Positions 63,759-64,000 of a DNA stretch of 64,000 nucleotides are shown here, in pieces; position 1 is the stretch's first letter; every line of letters begins with the position of its first letter. The position numbers were made by a program, and so were the translations under genes. The DNA comes from Methylomonas sp. AM2-LC (GTDB lineage Bacteria > Pseudomonadota > Gammaproteobacteria > Methylococcales > Methylomonadaceae), in assembly GCF_039904985.1 (NCBI RefSeq), contig NZ_CP157005.1:2046001-2110000 (forward strand). The letters are read 5' to 3'. A model generated the notes under the pieces. The model did no database searches and was not told the DNA's origin. It saw only the letters and a program-made list of their open reading frames with translations.

Positions 63759-64000
63759 CTACCGCCTTTGTTTTTCATGCCTGCGCCGCCAAACAAATCC
63801 CATTATTCCTAGCAGTAATGATGGTAATAAAACCCAGATTAGCTCGGATATAATGACTCTAAAGCCTTTTTCTGAGAAAAATGAGCCAACTCCAATGGGA
63901 GAAACTTGAATGGGTCTAAACGGAAAAAATAGTCTTTCTGTGCTAAAAGGCCAATACAGTGCAACACCCAATCCACCATTTGTCATGGCATCTAACAGAG
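63759..64000 (-). CDS. YdjM-like membrane metal-dependent hydrolase (C-terminal part)
   Basis: The frame is open to the right edge, giving the last 80 residues. LLDAMTNGGLGVALYWPFST, then RLFFPFRPIQVSPIG and a C-terminal membrane helix (WVLLPSLLLGIMGFVWRRR) match the end of the YdjM/DUF457 family, LexA-regulated inner membrane proteins annotated as metal-dependent hydrolases. The N-terminal helices and the HR-x-H metal sites lie outside the window. Confidence 0.75.
   Translation of the reverse strand, partial: LLDAMTNGGLGVALYWPFSTERLFFPFRPIQVSPIGVGSFFSEKGFRVIISELIWVLLPSLLLGIMGFVWRRRHEKQRR

Overview
The window is chromosomal DNA of a moderately AT-rich gammaproteobacterium. The pointers are an Xps-ordered type II secretion operon, MsrPQ, HtpG, a MauG/CcpA-type di-heme peroxidase, a SmbP-like copper-binding protein, and three PEP-CTERM exoproteins. 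This mix is common in Methylococcales-type methanotrophs and related aquatic gammaproteobacteria. No methane-oxidation or other diagnostic lineage gene lies in the window, so the assignment is inference.

Layout. 1-3.7 kb: the N-terminal part of a large secreted DUF11 protein, then a repeat field of scars from the 3' half of tRNA-Thr, with a HigB2/NadS-type toxin-antitoxin module between scars, ending at the intact tRNA-Thr(TGT). 3.8-9.6 kb: aspartate aminotransferase, a RoxA/MauG-like di-heme cytochrome, a lytic transglycosylase lipoprotein and a small periplasmic protein. 9.9-12.8 kb: a RAYT transposase element whose end is occupied by a group II intron with its reverse transcriptase. 13-17.7 kb: a PEP-CTERM protein, trmN6, a VapBC/FitAB module between 181-bp direct repeats, and a GNAT/C39 fusion. 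17.9-28.7 kb: gspE-F-G-H-I-J-K-L-M-N-D, a type II secretion operon in Xanthomonas xps order. 29-34.3 kb: a lipoprotein hydrolase, an SDR enzyme, and a two-gene secreted-protein operon cut off from its ribosome binding site by an IS66-family element. 34.7-41 kb: GH3 beta-glucosidase, FucP-like sugar permease and glycosyltransferases. 41-45.5 kb: accessory DNA with two PEP-CTERM genes, a RAYT element, a deleted derivative of it, and a DUF4258/DUF2283 pair. 45.8-64 kb: CcpA peroxidase, a large secreted protein, glycan genes, htpG, smbP, two lipoproteins, msrPQ, cbiX, a SOUL lipoprotein, a cyclase-like protein, an RRM-like protein and the C-terminus of a membrane hydrolase.

How it works together. 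The secretion operon could export several of the signal-peptide proteins nearby (GH3 enzyme, 515-aa protein, hydrolase), and the GH3 enzyme plus adjacent sugar permease form a plausible beta-glucoside scavenging unit. MsrPQ, CcpA and the di-heme cytochrome fit periplasmic redox protection.

The most notable observation is a third PEP-CTERM gene (minus strand, 44681-45471) that is easily missed. Its ribosome binding site and ATG are followed at once by a CAACT pentanucleotide tract of seven units that puts the ATG out of frame with an otherwise intact 250-codon coding region. This looks like a phase-variable surface or matrix protein caught in the OFF state. The window is also rich in small mobile DNA: at least four palindromic families with several copies, a MITE-like derivative formed from a RAYT element by a 549-bp deletion, and an intron whose EBS1 matches the RAYT terminal repeat.
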